A DNA stretch of 12,312 nucleotides from Candidatus Moraniibacteriota bacterium (lineage in GTDB: Bacteria; Patescibacteriota; Minisyncoccia; Moranbacterales; GCA-2747515). This document shows, piece by piece, positions 1-6,325 of the stretch. The notes beneath the pieces were generated by a model. It saw nothing but the letters and a program-made list of their open reading frames with translations, was not told the DNA's origin and ran no database searches. The DNA is taken from NCBI GenBank assembly GCA_027069365.1, contig JALXES010000097.1, positions 1-12,312 on the forward strand, in the 5' to 3' direction. A program made the translations under genes and the position numbers. Numbering within the stretch: the first letter of the stretch is position 1; every line of letters begins with the position of its first letter.

Positions 1-36
1 GACGACGCCCTACACTTTACAAATGAAGCGAAAAAA

Positions 37-1593
37 CTATTCTGCTGTCGCTTCTATTGTACCATCACTCAGCCGGATGCTCAATGCGTCACCCGCCTTT
101 ACGTCTTGCGTGCTGCGCACAACACCGTGTTGACCACGCACAATCGCGTAGCCGCGCGCGAGTAATGTGTGTGGGTCGCGCGCACGCAGTAGTGCGGCGA
201 TAGCATCCAGGCGCGTGTGCGTTGCGCGCAGGTGCCGCTGCTGCTGCGTGCACATCTGTGCCCCGGCGCGCACGATATGCTGGCGCGTGCGCGCAAGTGA
301 CTGTGCGTAAACGGCGGCGTGCTGCGCCAGACGATGCTGCGCCGCACTGAAACGTGCCAGCAATTCCTGGAAGCGTGCGGTCAACACCATAGGTGCGTGC
401 GCGACACTATGTGCAGTACGCCCAAGCACCTCTGTGTAGCGCTGCACAATCACGCGCTGCCGGTGCGCCACAAATGCTGCCGCCTCCATCCACGATGCAC
501 TCACAGCTTTGGCGGCCGCCGTTGGCGTGGAAACACCTGCATCCGCCACCAGCGTGGCGAGCGTCTCGTCCCGCTCGTGCCCAATCCCTGCCACAACCGG
601 CACGGGAAAGTCAGCAATCATGCGCACAATCGTTTCGTTGTTGAACGCCTGCAAACTCTCCAGCGACCCGCCACCACGCGTGATGACCAGCACGTCCAGC
701 GCACCGGCCTCTGCACGTGTGCGCAGCGTCATGAGTGCTGCGCGCAACTCGTGCACAGCATGTTGCCCCTCCACAGCACTGTGTACCAATGTGACCCTCA
801 AGCCGTACTTGCCGAGGTTAGTCATGAAGTCCCCAATCGCCGCGCCGTCACGCGACGTAATCAATCCAATTTTCGTGGCAAACTGTGGCACGCCCCGCTT
901 GCGCTCAGCATCCAGCAGTCCTTCCTGTGCAAGTTTTTTCTTCAATGCATCGTACGCTTTTTTCAGCGCACCCTCGCCGGCAAGCTCCACCGTCTCACCG
1001 ATAAAACTAAACCCGTACTGCGTATGGTGCTGTGGGTGTCCGGTGACAATCACCTCCATACCATCAGCGAGCTCCACACCCGAGAGCTCATAGGCACCAC
1101 GAAAGACTGTCACGCGCAACACACCCTGCGCGTCCTTGATCTGGAAGTACGCGTGCCCGGTCGTATTGCGCCGCAGTCCCACAACCTCGCCACGCACACG
1201 TACCTGCCGAAAGTGCGACGACAGCAGCACATTGAGTGCGGACAGAAAGTCGCTTACACCAAACACATCGTCGTCAGACGGTGTGACCTCACCGGTAGAC
1301 ACAGTGTATGTATGCGACGCTGTCGGCTGCGCTGCAACAGGTGCCCCGGCGGATACTGCGTCAGGCGCCGGGTCCGGTGTTGTTGCCGCACTGATAAGTT
1401 GGAGCAATGTTGGGCCGTACCGGCGCGCCTTGACCGCGCCGATGCCCTTGACCGCCAGAAGTTCCTCTTCCGTGCGCGGCATAACACGCGCAAGTTCCAC
1501 CAGCGTCTTGTACGGCAGCACGCGATATCCCTCCACGCCCTCTCTGCGCGCTTGCTGCGTCTGCCACTGCTGTAGTGTTTCTAGGAGTGTCAT
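37..1593 (-). CDS. xseA: Exodeoxyribonuclease VII large subunit with N-terminal HRDC domain
   Basis: Catalytic subunit of ExoVII, which degrades single-stranded DNA from both ends in repair and recombination. Residues 1-68 form an HRDC-type helical domain (TLVELARVMPRTEEELLAVKGIG, broken as TLVELARVMP / RTEEELLAVKGIG). A Pro/Ala-rich linker follows to about 105. The XseA OB-fold spans about 108-205 (VRVRGEVVGLRRNTTGHAYF), and the catalytic domain follows with GAAIGD (D255), TRGGGSLESL (R306) and GIGHERDE (H339, D342). The spacing of these residues matches the E. coli residues D155, R205, H238 and D241. A long helical region and a C-terminal ARGYAIV segment complete the fold. At 518 aa it is longer than the usual 400-460 aa, because of the HRDC extension. 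The ATG at 1593 is the first in frame and lies about 18 nt below an extended -10. No xseB is visible; only 36 bases remain beyond the stop. The HRDC call is from pattern recognition; the XseA call is firm. Confidence 0.95.
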   Translation of the reverse strand: MTLLETLQQWQTQQARREGVEGYRVLPYKTLVELARVMPRTEEELLAVKGIGAVKARRYGPTLLQLISAATTPDPAPDAVSAGAPVAAQPTASHTYTVSTGEVTPSDDDVFGVSDFLSALNVLLSSHFRQVRVRGEVVGLRRNTTGHAYFQIKDAQGVLRVTVFRGAYELSGVELADGMEVIVTGHPQHHTQYGFSFIGETVELAGEGALKKAYDALKKKLAQEGLLDAERKRGVPQFATKIGLITSRDGAAIGDFMTNLGKYGLRVTLVHSAVEGQHAVHELRAALMTLRTRAEAGALDVLVITRGGGSLESLQAFNNETIVRMIADFPVPVVAGIGHERDETLATLVADAGVSTPTAAAKAVSASWMEAAAFVAHRQRVIVQRYTEVLGRTAHSVAHAPMVLTARFQELLARFSAAQHRLAQHAAVYAQSLARTRQHIVRAGAQMCTQQQRHLRATHTRLDAIAALLRARDPHTLLARGYAIVRGQHGVVRSTQDVKAGDALSIRLSDGTIEATAE

Positions 1594-1617
1594 ATGCTAT
1601 GCTGTAGATATACTCCC

Positions 1618-1626
1618 ATTGTAGCA
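1618..1626 (-). promoter_or_regulatory. Extended -10 promoter of xseA
   Basis: On the minus strand TGCTACAAT is an extended -10 (TGn plus a near-consensus hexamer). Transcription would start near 1611, leaving a leader of about 18 nt. The -35 position (about 1641-1646) reads AATATA and is weak, as expected for an extended -10 promoter. It overlaps the dyad at 1633-1650. Confidence 0.5.
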
Positions 1627-1629
1627 CAC

Positions 1630-1658
1630 TTTACAAAATGTATATTTTGTGTTATTGT
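1630..1658 (+). promoter_or_regulatory. Promoter of the lytic transglycosylase gene
   Basis: TTTACA (1630-1635), 17 bases, then TATTGT (1653-1658) preceded by TG at the extended -10 position (1650-1651). The predicted start is near 1665, giving a leader of about 12 nt before the ATG at 1677. A second -10-like hexamer, TATAAC (1669-1674), sits too close to the ATG to serve that start and would imply use of the ATG at 1695. Confidence 0.5.
1633..1650. promoter_or_regulatory. Dyad operator candidate between divergent promoters
   Basis: ACAAAAT, GTAT, ATTTTGT is a perfect 7-bp inverted repeat with a 4-base centre. It fills the spacer of the rightward promoter and covers the -35 position of the leftward xseA promoter, so one bound protein could block both. 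A G-free AT-rich stem without a following T-run makes a terminator unlikely. Confidence 0.4.
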
Positions 1659-1676
1659 AAGTAGACCGTATAACCT

Positions 1677-3149
1677 ATGTCTCACAAAAATTCTATGCGA
1701 TTTGAACGGCACACATCAGAGAAACCATTCGCACAGGAGCACCCTCCTGCACTCTTTGAACGCGCTCAGAGGGCTCTGGCAACGCTGCGCGCAAAGATTA
1801 CAGAAGACGTTGCTGCGCTGCGCAAAACGTACGGCTTTGAGGCAGAAGACAAAGAAGCATCGTCTGACACACCCACCGATACCTCCCGTCGCCGCTTTAT
1901 GGCTGCGTTTGCCGCCGGCGCTGTAGCTAGCGCTTTCCCAAAGAAAGTGCATGCACTGGAGCGCATTGACCCCTACTGGCAAAAATGGCAGATTGCGCAA
2001 AGAAGGCTTGCGTCCGTTCTATCATCAGAAAATGGTGTAAGCTATACATTGATAGACTTTATTTGTGATAAAACTCTTCCAAAAGGTGCGCCACATGCAT
2101 GTTATGATGCCGATGGTACGTTGCGCATTAGCCCATCAGGCGAACCGCTCATTCCTATCCCCCAAAGTGAATGGCACTTTAATGAACGCGCTATGCAGCC
2201 AGCAGCAGATGCCAACAGTGAGACTGGCGCAACCGATTCGCAGCAATCCCAGAAAATACGGAGGATGAGTAACAGGTATGAAGTGGAATTTGATGGAGAA
2301 ATTATGTCTCCAGAGGAAATGGAGAGACGCATTATGGAGCGCACGTACAGAGAAGAAGCGGAAGCTAGGGCGCAAGAGGAAATTGATGCAGAGCTGGAAC
2401 GTGGCGCTGTTCATGAAAATCGTGAGAACACTCTGGCTACACAGGAGACAGGCGCAGTAGAAAACTCACCCGTTGTACAGGAAATCAAAGCATTGGACAA
2501 TAAGAGGCTTCGTGAACTTTTTGATGAACTTTCCAACAAAGCTGCACATACGGAATGGAAGCCGGAACTTGCACAGGCTTATGAAAGAGAATTCAAAGCA
2601 TTCTTTGAGAGCGCAAAAAATGCAGAGCTTCCAAAGAGTATACAGAAGCTAAATTTCAAACCTTCGTACAAAGAAGCCTCTAAGCTTTTGAGAGAGAATC
2701 GTGAGCTCTTGGGAAAACTTCTTGCCATTGCCAAAGAATTTAAAATGGATGCAGCACTCCTCTTCAGCATTATCGCTGTTGAGTCAAGATGGAATCCCGA
2801 AGCAAAAAATGGTCCTGTCGGTCATCAAGCCTATGGTCTCATGCAAATGCACAAACCGGCATTTGATGATCTTGTACGTGATCTTGGTTTGAAAAATAAA
2901 AGCCATGAAGATCTCCTGAAAGATCCCGCTCTTGCTGCAAATCTCGGAGCAAAGTATTTCCTCATCATGATGAATGCAGTTAAAGAACGTTTTCCAAACG
3001 TTACACCGGAAGCGCACATCGGTATCGCACTCGCACTCTACAACCAGGGACCAAATATGCGCTCAGCTGATGCAAAAGATCGTGCTTTAAATTACGTACA
3101 AAAAGTACAGAAAGCACTAAACGACTATATGCACCGCTTTGATAAGTAG
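1677..3149 (+). CDS. Secreted lytic transglycosylase (SLT/GH23-type)
   Basis: Likely cleaves the MurNAc-GlcNAc bond of peptidoglycan outside the membrane. The C-terminal 150 residues carry the SLT motifs: IIAVESRWNP with catalytic Glu369, AYGLMQM (385-391) and ALALYNQGP (451-459). Near residue 70 is a twin-arginine-like signal, SRRRFMA, then a hydrophobic Ala-rich stretch and a KKVHA cleavage-like site near 93. It is preceded by about 68 mostly hydrophilic residues, which is unusually long for a Tat n-region. Residues 190-345 are charged and helical (EEMERRIMERTYREEAEARAQEE split as EEMERRIMER / TYREEAEARAQEE). The DNA becomes markedly more AT-rich after about position 2030 than in the surrounding genes. 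The start is the ATG at 1677; M7 (1695) is the alternative. It is monocistronic, ending in a strong hairpin. The enzyme class is fairly secure; the Tat route is inferred, since no tat genes are in the window. Confidence 0.85.
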   Translation: MSHKNSMRFERHTSEKPFAQEHPPALFERAQRALATLRAKITEDVAALRKTYGFEAEDKEASSDTPTDTSRRRFMAAFAAGAVASAFPKKVHALERIDPYWQKWQIAQRRLASVLSSENGVSYTLIDFICDKTLPKGAPHACYDADGTLRISPSGEPLIPIPQSEWHFNERAMQPAADANSETGATDSQQSQKIRRMSNRYEVEFDGEIMSPEEMERRIMERTYREEAEARAQEEIDAELERGAVHENRENTLATQETGAVENSPVVQEIKALDNKRLRELFDELSNKAAHTEWKPELAQAYEREFKAFFESAKNAELPKSIQKLNFKPSYKEASKLLRENRELLGKLLAIAKEFKMDAALLFSIIAVESRWNPEAKNGPVGHQAYGLMQMHKPAFDDLVRDLGLKNKSHEDLLKDPALAANLGAKYFLIMMNAVKERFPNVTPEAHIGIALALYNQGPNMRSADAKDRALNYVQKVQKALNDYMHRFDK

Positions 3150-3174
3150 CATATCAGAAATTTTGCCATATCAA

Positions 3175-3210
3175 GAAGAAATAGCCATCTCTGCAGGTGG
3201 CTCTTTCTTC
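3175..3210. terminator. Bidirectional hairpin terminator
   Basis: Stem GAAGAAA, one mismatch, AGCCATC, loop TCTGCA, GGTGGCT, one mismatch, TTTCTTC: 14 pairs (one G-T) around a 6-base loop. The outer arm is T-rich on the plus strand. Read leftward, that outer arm also ends in a T-rich strand. It lies between the converging stops at 3149 and 3239 and can serve both genes. Confidence 0.8.
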
Positions 3211-3238
3211 TCTAATCACATTTCACCTGTGCCCCACT

Positions 3239-5260
3239 TTATCGGACGCTATCCTCACGTGACCACTGCACATCATATGTGCCACTGGCAGCATTCTCTA
3301 GGAGAATAGCAAATCCCTCACCGGCGCGCACTTCCCCCACACGGAGTGTGATGCTGTCATCATCACTCCCCAGCGTGATGCGCTCACCCTCTGCTATGCT
3401 TGCCTCCGGCACAAAGACCTGTGCGTGTGTCGCTCCTTCCGGCACAGTGACTGTCACGGTCCCCTGTGCGATGCTCTCGCCACGCACAGCCGGCGTGGAC
3501 GCATCACCCGGGGCTTCCGCCGTCACACCTTGCACAGCCGCATCACGTGGCTCATTGTTGCCAACAGCACTCTGTACATCATCCCCCTGCTCCTGATTAG
3601 CGCTCTCTGCCGACGTCTCTGTTTCCGGTTTTGGCGTCGGTGTCTGCGCGCCTGACACTGCATCCTCTTGCGCCGGCAGTGCCGCAGCAAACTGCTCCGG
3701 GTCCAGTGTCGCGTAAGCGTCTGCAAGTGCCGCATAGTACTCTCTGAGTTGCGCCACTTCCGCCTCCAGTTGTGCAATTTTGCGGTCCTTGTCGTCGTCA
3801 CTGCGCGCCACGCGTGCCTGCACATCATCCGCTACATCTTCTCGGAGTTTCCTGAGTTCTCTGCGCACGTCTTCAAGAGCAGCCGCTCGCTCCTTGTCCC
3901 GTACATAGAGTTCTTGCACACCCACAATCGCCACACCGGCCGGGTCAATGGTAGAAATGCTCGTGTCACTACCACCCAAGCCAAACGCGGCAAAGAAGTC
4001 TTGCGCCGTCGGTCCAATGTGCGTCACACTGGCATCCTCGCGCTTGTAGTTCCACCGCGTGATGCGCAAGTGCGCCAATTTCTCCAAGATGTCAGCACCA
4101 TCCACCGTCATGAAGTTCTCCTTGAGGCGTTCATCGGAGGCATTGGTCCACGTGCCGCCGGCCGTCAAGCGCGCACCATTCGCTACACTGATGGGATCTG
4201 CCGGCGCATCCACACCAATACCGAGATTGCCGCCGACAACGAACGCCGCGTCGGTCTTGAGTGTCTGGGTGTCACTGCGGTACAGCTGTGTGTCCGGTGC
4301 AGCAAGACCGCTGCCCAGGCGCACCACGCCCTGTGCAGAGATGGCCAGTCGCGGGAAGAGTTCAGCCCCCTGCGTGAACTGCGCAAATGTGTCTGTGGCG
4401 TCATTCACATGTACAGCAAGCGCCGGTGCTGTTGAGGGGCCCGGGTGTGCACCATCCACGTACAGCGCCGCAATATCCTGTGGCGTTGTGACATGCACCG
4501 CACCCAGTGGCGCACGCGTGCCAATACCAATGAGTCCTGTTGCTTTTTGTATGAAAAGGTCGTCATTGTTGATTGAGAAATCTCCCTTTACGGCAAAATC
4601 TGTCACGCTCCCATCCAGCGCAATCTGCGTGTCTGTAAACGTCACGTCACCGCTGCTCTTGAGGTCGCCGTTGATGTGCAGCGTGGCGTCATCGGCAATC
4701 GTGCTGTCTACATCTGTACGCACAAAGGCATCCAGTTCCAGTCCCTGAAACTGTGATGCGTTCTGCGCGTGGAACGCATAGGCGGCGGCAGTCATCTGCG
4801 TGCGCGGCGTAAAGGTCTCACCTTCAGAAAAATCTGCATTGCCACTAGGGTCAAATGCCACGTCTATGAAGAGCGCGTCGGTGGCAAAGTTCGGCCCGTC
4901 ACCCTTGCTACACGCCGCAAAATCCCCGTCACAATCCAGCGTCAGCGTGAATGCCCCGCCCGTATCACCAAGCTCAACATTGTGCACCACGTCTTCCCAC
5001 ACGAGCGTGCCTCCCGTCGCTGCCGTATACAGCCGCACGCGAAAGTCACACGTGTCTGCCGCATGCTCGCGCACGCACGCGACACCATCAGCCGTTATCT
5101 GTGTGCCATCCGGGTTGGTCAGCGCACCGGTGTATGTAAACGCTTGCACCGCTGCGTGTGCAGGCGTCACCCATGCCAGAGCCCCACACACAAACACGCT
5201 GACACAGGCGCCGCACAGGCGCCGCACACCCACCCACATTGTCTTTGTGTTTCTGTGCAT
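3239..5260 (-). CDS. Secreted tail-fibre-like protein with S74 intramolecular chaperone domain
   Basis: 673 aa from the ATG at 5260, chosen because it puts a signal peptide at the N-terminus (WVTPAHA, cleavage near residue 36). An upstream in-frame start would overlap the preceding gene. Residues 37-170 form an exported N-domain with four cysteines (62, 71, 110, 117). Fibre-type motifs LIGIGT (243-248) and NLGIG (345-349) follow. The S74 peptidase domain starts at SDERLK (Ser375, Lys380 dyad), followed by ADILEKLAHLRITRWNYK, HIGPTAQDF and AIVGVQELY. In phage endosialidases this domain trimerises the fibre and cuts itself off before that Ser. Then come a coiled coil (about 454-514), an acidic/Pro/Gln-rich linker (529-594) and a C-terminal beta-rich domain (599-669, AGEGFAILLENAASGTYDVQW split as AGEGFAILLE / NAASGTYDVQW). 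There is no membrane anchor. It is second in an operon, 22 nt after a membrane-anchored protein. No Shine-Dalgarno is seen before the start. Its role as an adhesin is inferred. Confidence 0.85.
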   Translation of the reverse strand: MHRNTKTMWVGVRRLCGACVSVFVCGALAWVTPAHAAVQAFTYTGALTNPDGTQITADGVACVREHAADTCDFRVRLYTAATGGTLVWEDVVHNVELGDTGGAFTLTLDCDGDFAACSKGDGPNFATDALFIDVAFDPSGNADFSEGETFTPRTQMTAAAYAFHAQNASQFQGLELDAFVRTDVDSTIADDATLHINGDLKSSGDVTFTDTQIALDGSVTDFAVKGDFSINNDDLFIQKATGLIGIGTRAPLGAVHVTTPQDIAALYVDGAHPGPSTAPALAVHVNDATDTFAQFTQGAELFPRLAISAQGVVRLGSGLAAPDTQLYRSDTQTLKTDAAFVVGGNLGIGVDAPADPISVANGARLTAGGTWTNASDERLKENFMTVDGADILEKLAHLRITRWNYKREDASVTHIGPTAQDFFAAFGLGGSDTSISTIDPAGVAIVGVQELYVRDKERAAALEDVRRELRKLREDVADDVQARVARSDDDKDRKIAQLEAEVAQLREYYAALADAYATLDPEQFAAALPAQEDAVSGAQTPTPKPETETSAESANQEQGDDVQSAVGNNEPRDAAVQGVTAEAPGDASTPAVRGESIAQGTVTVTVPEGATHAQVFVPEASIAEGERITLGSDDDSITLRVGEVRAGEGFAILLENAASGTYDVQWSREDSVR

Positions 5261-5282
5261 AGCACGTGCAGAGGAGTCTATG

Positions 5283-6236
5283 TTACACGCGGGACCCAAA
5301 CGACAAAAATGCACGGTAGACAATGAACAGTACTACAAAGATACCGGCAAAGAGCGCTGCGAGGAACTTTACGGGAATGATGTAGAACGTTGTCTGTGCA
5401 GAGAGTTCGCCGTGACTCACACCATAGCGCGCAAGCAGGTGCGCCGTGAAGTGCCCCATCGGTGGAACGAGACTTGTCTTGCGCAATGTGATGGTCTCAT
5501 CAATTCTGCGCTGTGGCGCGCCCGGCAAGACCGCACCCTGCTCTTCATTGAAAATCGTGTTCTGCCCCGTGAAGGCAAAGCCTCCGGAGAGGAAAATCGC
5601 ACCGGTGGGAATGGCGTGTACGGTGCCCTCGTTCTTGAGGTATGTTGTAAATGTGATGCGTGGTGCCGCAGTCCAGTAGATGCGCTTGTCTGTTGTGAAG
5701 GACGTGAGCGTGACATTCTCTGTGACATCACCCGGCACGGTAATGAGCATCAGTGAGGCGATGCGCCCGATGGATCCGATAACGGAACCTTCGTGCTTCT
5801 CGATGAACGACGGGTCGTCTGTCTGCACAAAGAACGCACCGTAGTGCCCACCCACTTCAGCATCCGCCGGTACCGTAATTGTGACATCCACCGTACGCAC
5901 CTCACCTGCCGGCACGAATACCTTGTCCGACGGCAGCGAGACCCACTGCGACAGCGAGTAGCGCGTGTCCTGCTGCGTTGGAGCAAACGACGGCGCGCCT
6001 GTTTCGCTTGTCACAGTGAAGTCCTGCGTGTAAATGTAGAACGTGCGGTCCGTCTCTCCATAATTGCCAATGCGAAACGTCTGCACAAGTGTCTGACCGC
6101 GCTCCACAATGCGATTAATCTTGCCCGGTGACACTTCAATGTTCATGCCCTGTGCCTGCGCCGGTGCGGCATGCAGCGCCACTGCGCCGCTCACGAGAAC
6201 TGTGAGAAACAAAAAAAGGATGCCTCGCTGTGTCAT
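5283..6236 (-). CDS. Membrane-anchored extracellular beta-sandwich protein (DUF916/WxL-binding-like)
   Basis: 317 aa. The N-terminal signal peptide is hydrophobic (GILFLFLTVLVSGAVAL), with cleavage near APAQAQ|G. The extracellular part has two Ig-like segments. The first (about 31-170) has SPGKI, QTLVQTFRIGNYG, a W-containing strand, then FVPAGEVRTVDVTITVPAD and GGHYGAFFVQ, resembling DUF916 proteins that anchor WxL surface proteins in Gram-positives. The second (about 175-287) has FTTYLKNEGTVHAIPTG. One C-terminal membrane helix (about 288-308) is followed by a short RAF...SRV tail. The ATG at 6236 was chosen over an upstream in-frame GTG (6290) because the GTG overlaps the promoter -10 and would bury the signal peptide. 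It is first in an operon with the S74 protein, so a receptor, anchor or assembly partner role is plausible. The family match is by pattern only. Confidence 0.75.
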   Translation of the reverse strand: MTQRGILFLFLTVLVSGAVALHAAPAQAQGMNIEVSPGKINRIVERGQTLVQTFRIGNYGETDRTFYIYTQDFTVTSETGAPSFAPTQQDTRYSLSQWVSLPSDKVFVPAGEVRTVDVTITVPADAEVGGHYGAFFVQTDDPSFIEKHEGSVIGSIGRIASLMLITVPGDVTENVTLTSFTTDKRIYWTAAPRITFTTYLKNEGTVHAIPTGAIFLSGGFAFTGQNTIFNEEQGAVLPGAPQRRIDETITLRKTSLVPPMGHFTAHLLARYGVSHGELSAQTTFYIIPVKFLAALFAGIFVVLFIVYRAFLSFGSRV

Positions 6237-6265
6237 AATTTTTGTCTTATGATTTTTAGGCCTCC
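6233..6265 (-). promoter_or_regulatory. Distant Shine-Dalgarno and start-codon hairpin
   Basis: AAAGGAGG-type sequence (GGAGG at 6261-6265) lies 24 nt before the ATG at 6236, too far for normal use. Between them is the dyad TCATAA (6247-6252) / TTATGA (6233-6238), which holds the ATG in its 3' arm. This could be a weak translational control hairpin or chance in AT-rich DNA. Confidence 0.3.
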
Positions 6266-6278
6266 TTTGCTTCCCGCT

Positions 6279-6289
6279 ATTATACCACA
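6279..6289 (-). promoter_or_regulatory. Extended -10 promoter of the DUF916-like/S74 operon
   Basis: Reads TGTGGTATAAT leftward: a consensus TATAAT hexamer with TG extension. The predicted start near 6272 gives a leader of about 36 nt. The -35 position (6302-6307) reads TTCCCT, far from consensus. Confidence 0.65.
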
Positions 6290-6315
6290 CTCCCTCCGAC
6301 GAGGGAACTGTGGTA
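6283..6315. promoter_or_regulatory. Nested dyad between mirror-image divergent promoters
   Basis: TACCACA (6283-6289) pairs with TGTGGTA (6309-6315), and inside it TCCCTC (6291-6296) pairs with GAGGGA (6301-6306) around CGAC. The outer arms are the two opposed extended -10 elements; the inner arms fall at the -35 position of each promoter. It could be a shared operator, or the outer arms may simply reflect two similar promoters facing apart. Confidence 0.45.
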
Positions 6316-6319
6316 AAAT
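6309..6319 (+). promoter_or_regulatory. Extended -10 promoter abutting the start codon
   Basis: TGTGGTAAAAT ends only 6 bases before the ATG at 6326, so transcription would begin at or next to the start codon. A leaderless mRNA is predicted. No Shine-Dalgarno is present. Confidence 0.6.
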
Positions 6320-6325
6320 GTCACC

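Noticed and set aside
1..36. Start of an xseB gene downstream of xseA
   Set aside because: No start codon with a small-subunit-like sequence appears in these 36 bases; it may lie beyond the window or elsewhere.
319..1575. A 418-codon open frame on the plus strand, antisense to xseA
   Set aside because: Its product is Cys/His/Arg-rich with no domain pattern and lies wholly opposite a gene with complete family motifs. It reflects the G+C bias of the codons opposite.
5261..5323. Earlier start for the S74 protein at 5323
   Set aside because: It would overlap the upstream gene and put 21 unrelated residues before a clear signal peptide.
4800..5756. A 318-codon plus-strand open frame across the S74 and DUF916-like genes
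   Set aside because: It spans two well-supported genes and their junction, with no start signal and no recognisable protein.
6237..6290. GTG start at 6290 for the DUF916-like gene
   Set aside because: The GTG lies within the extended -10 promoter, and the signal peptide begins at the ATG at 6236.
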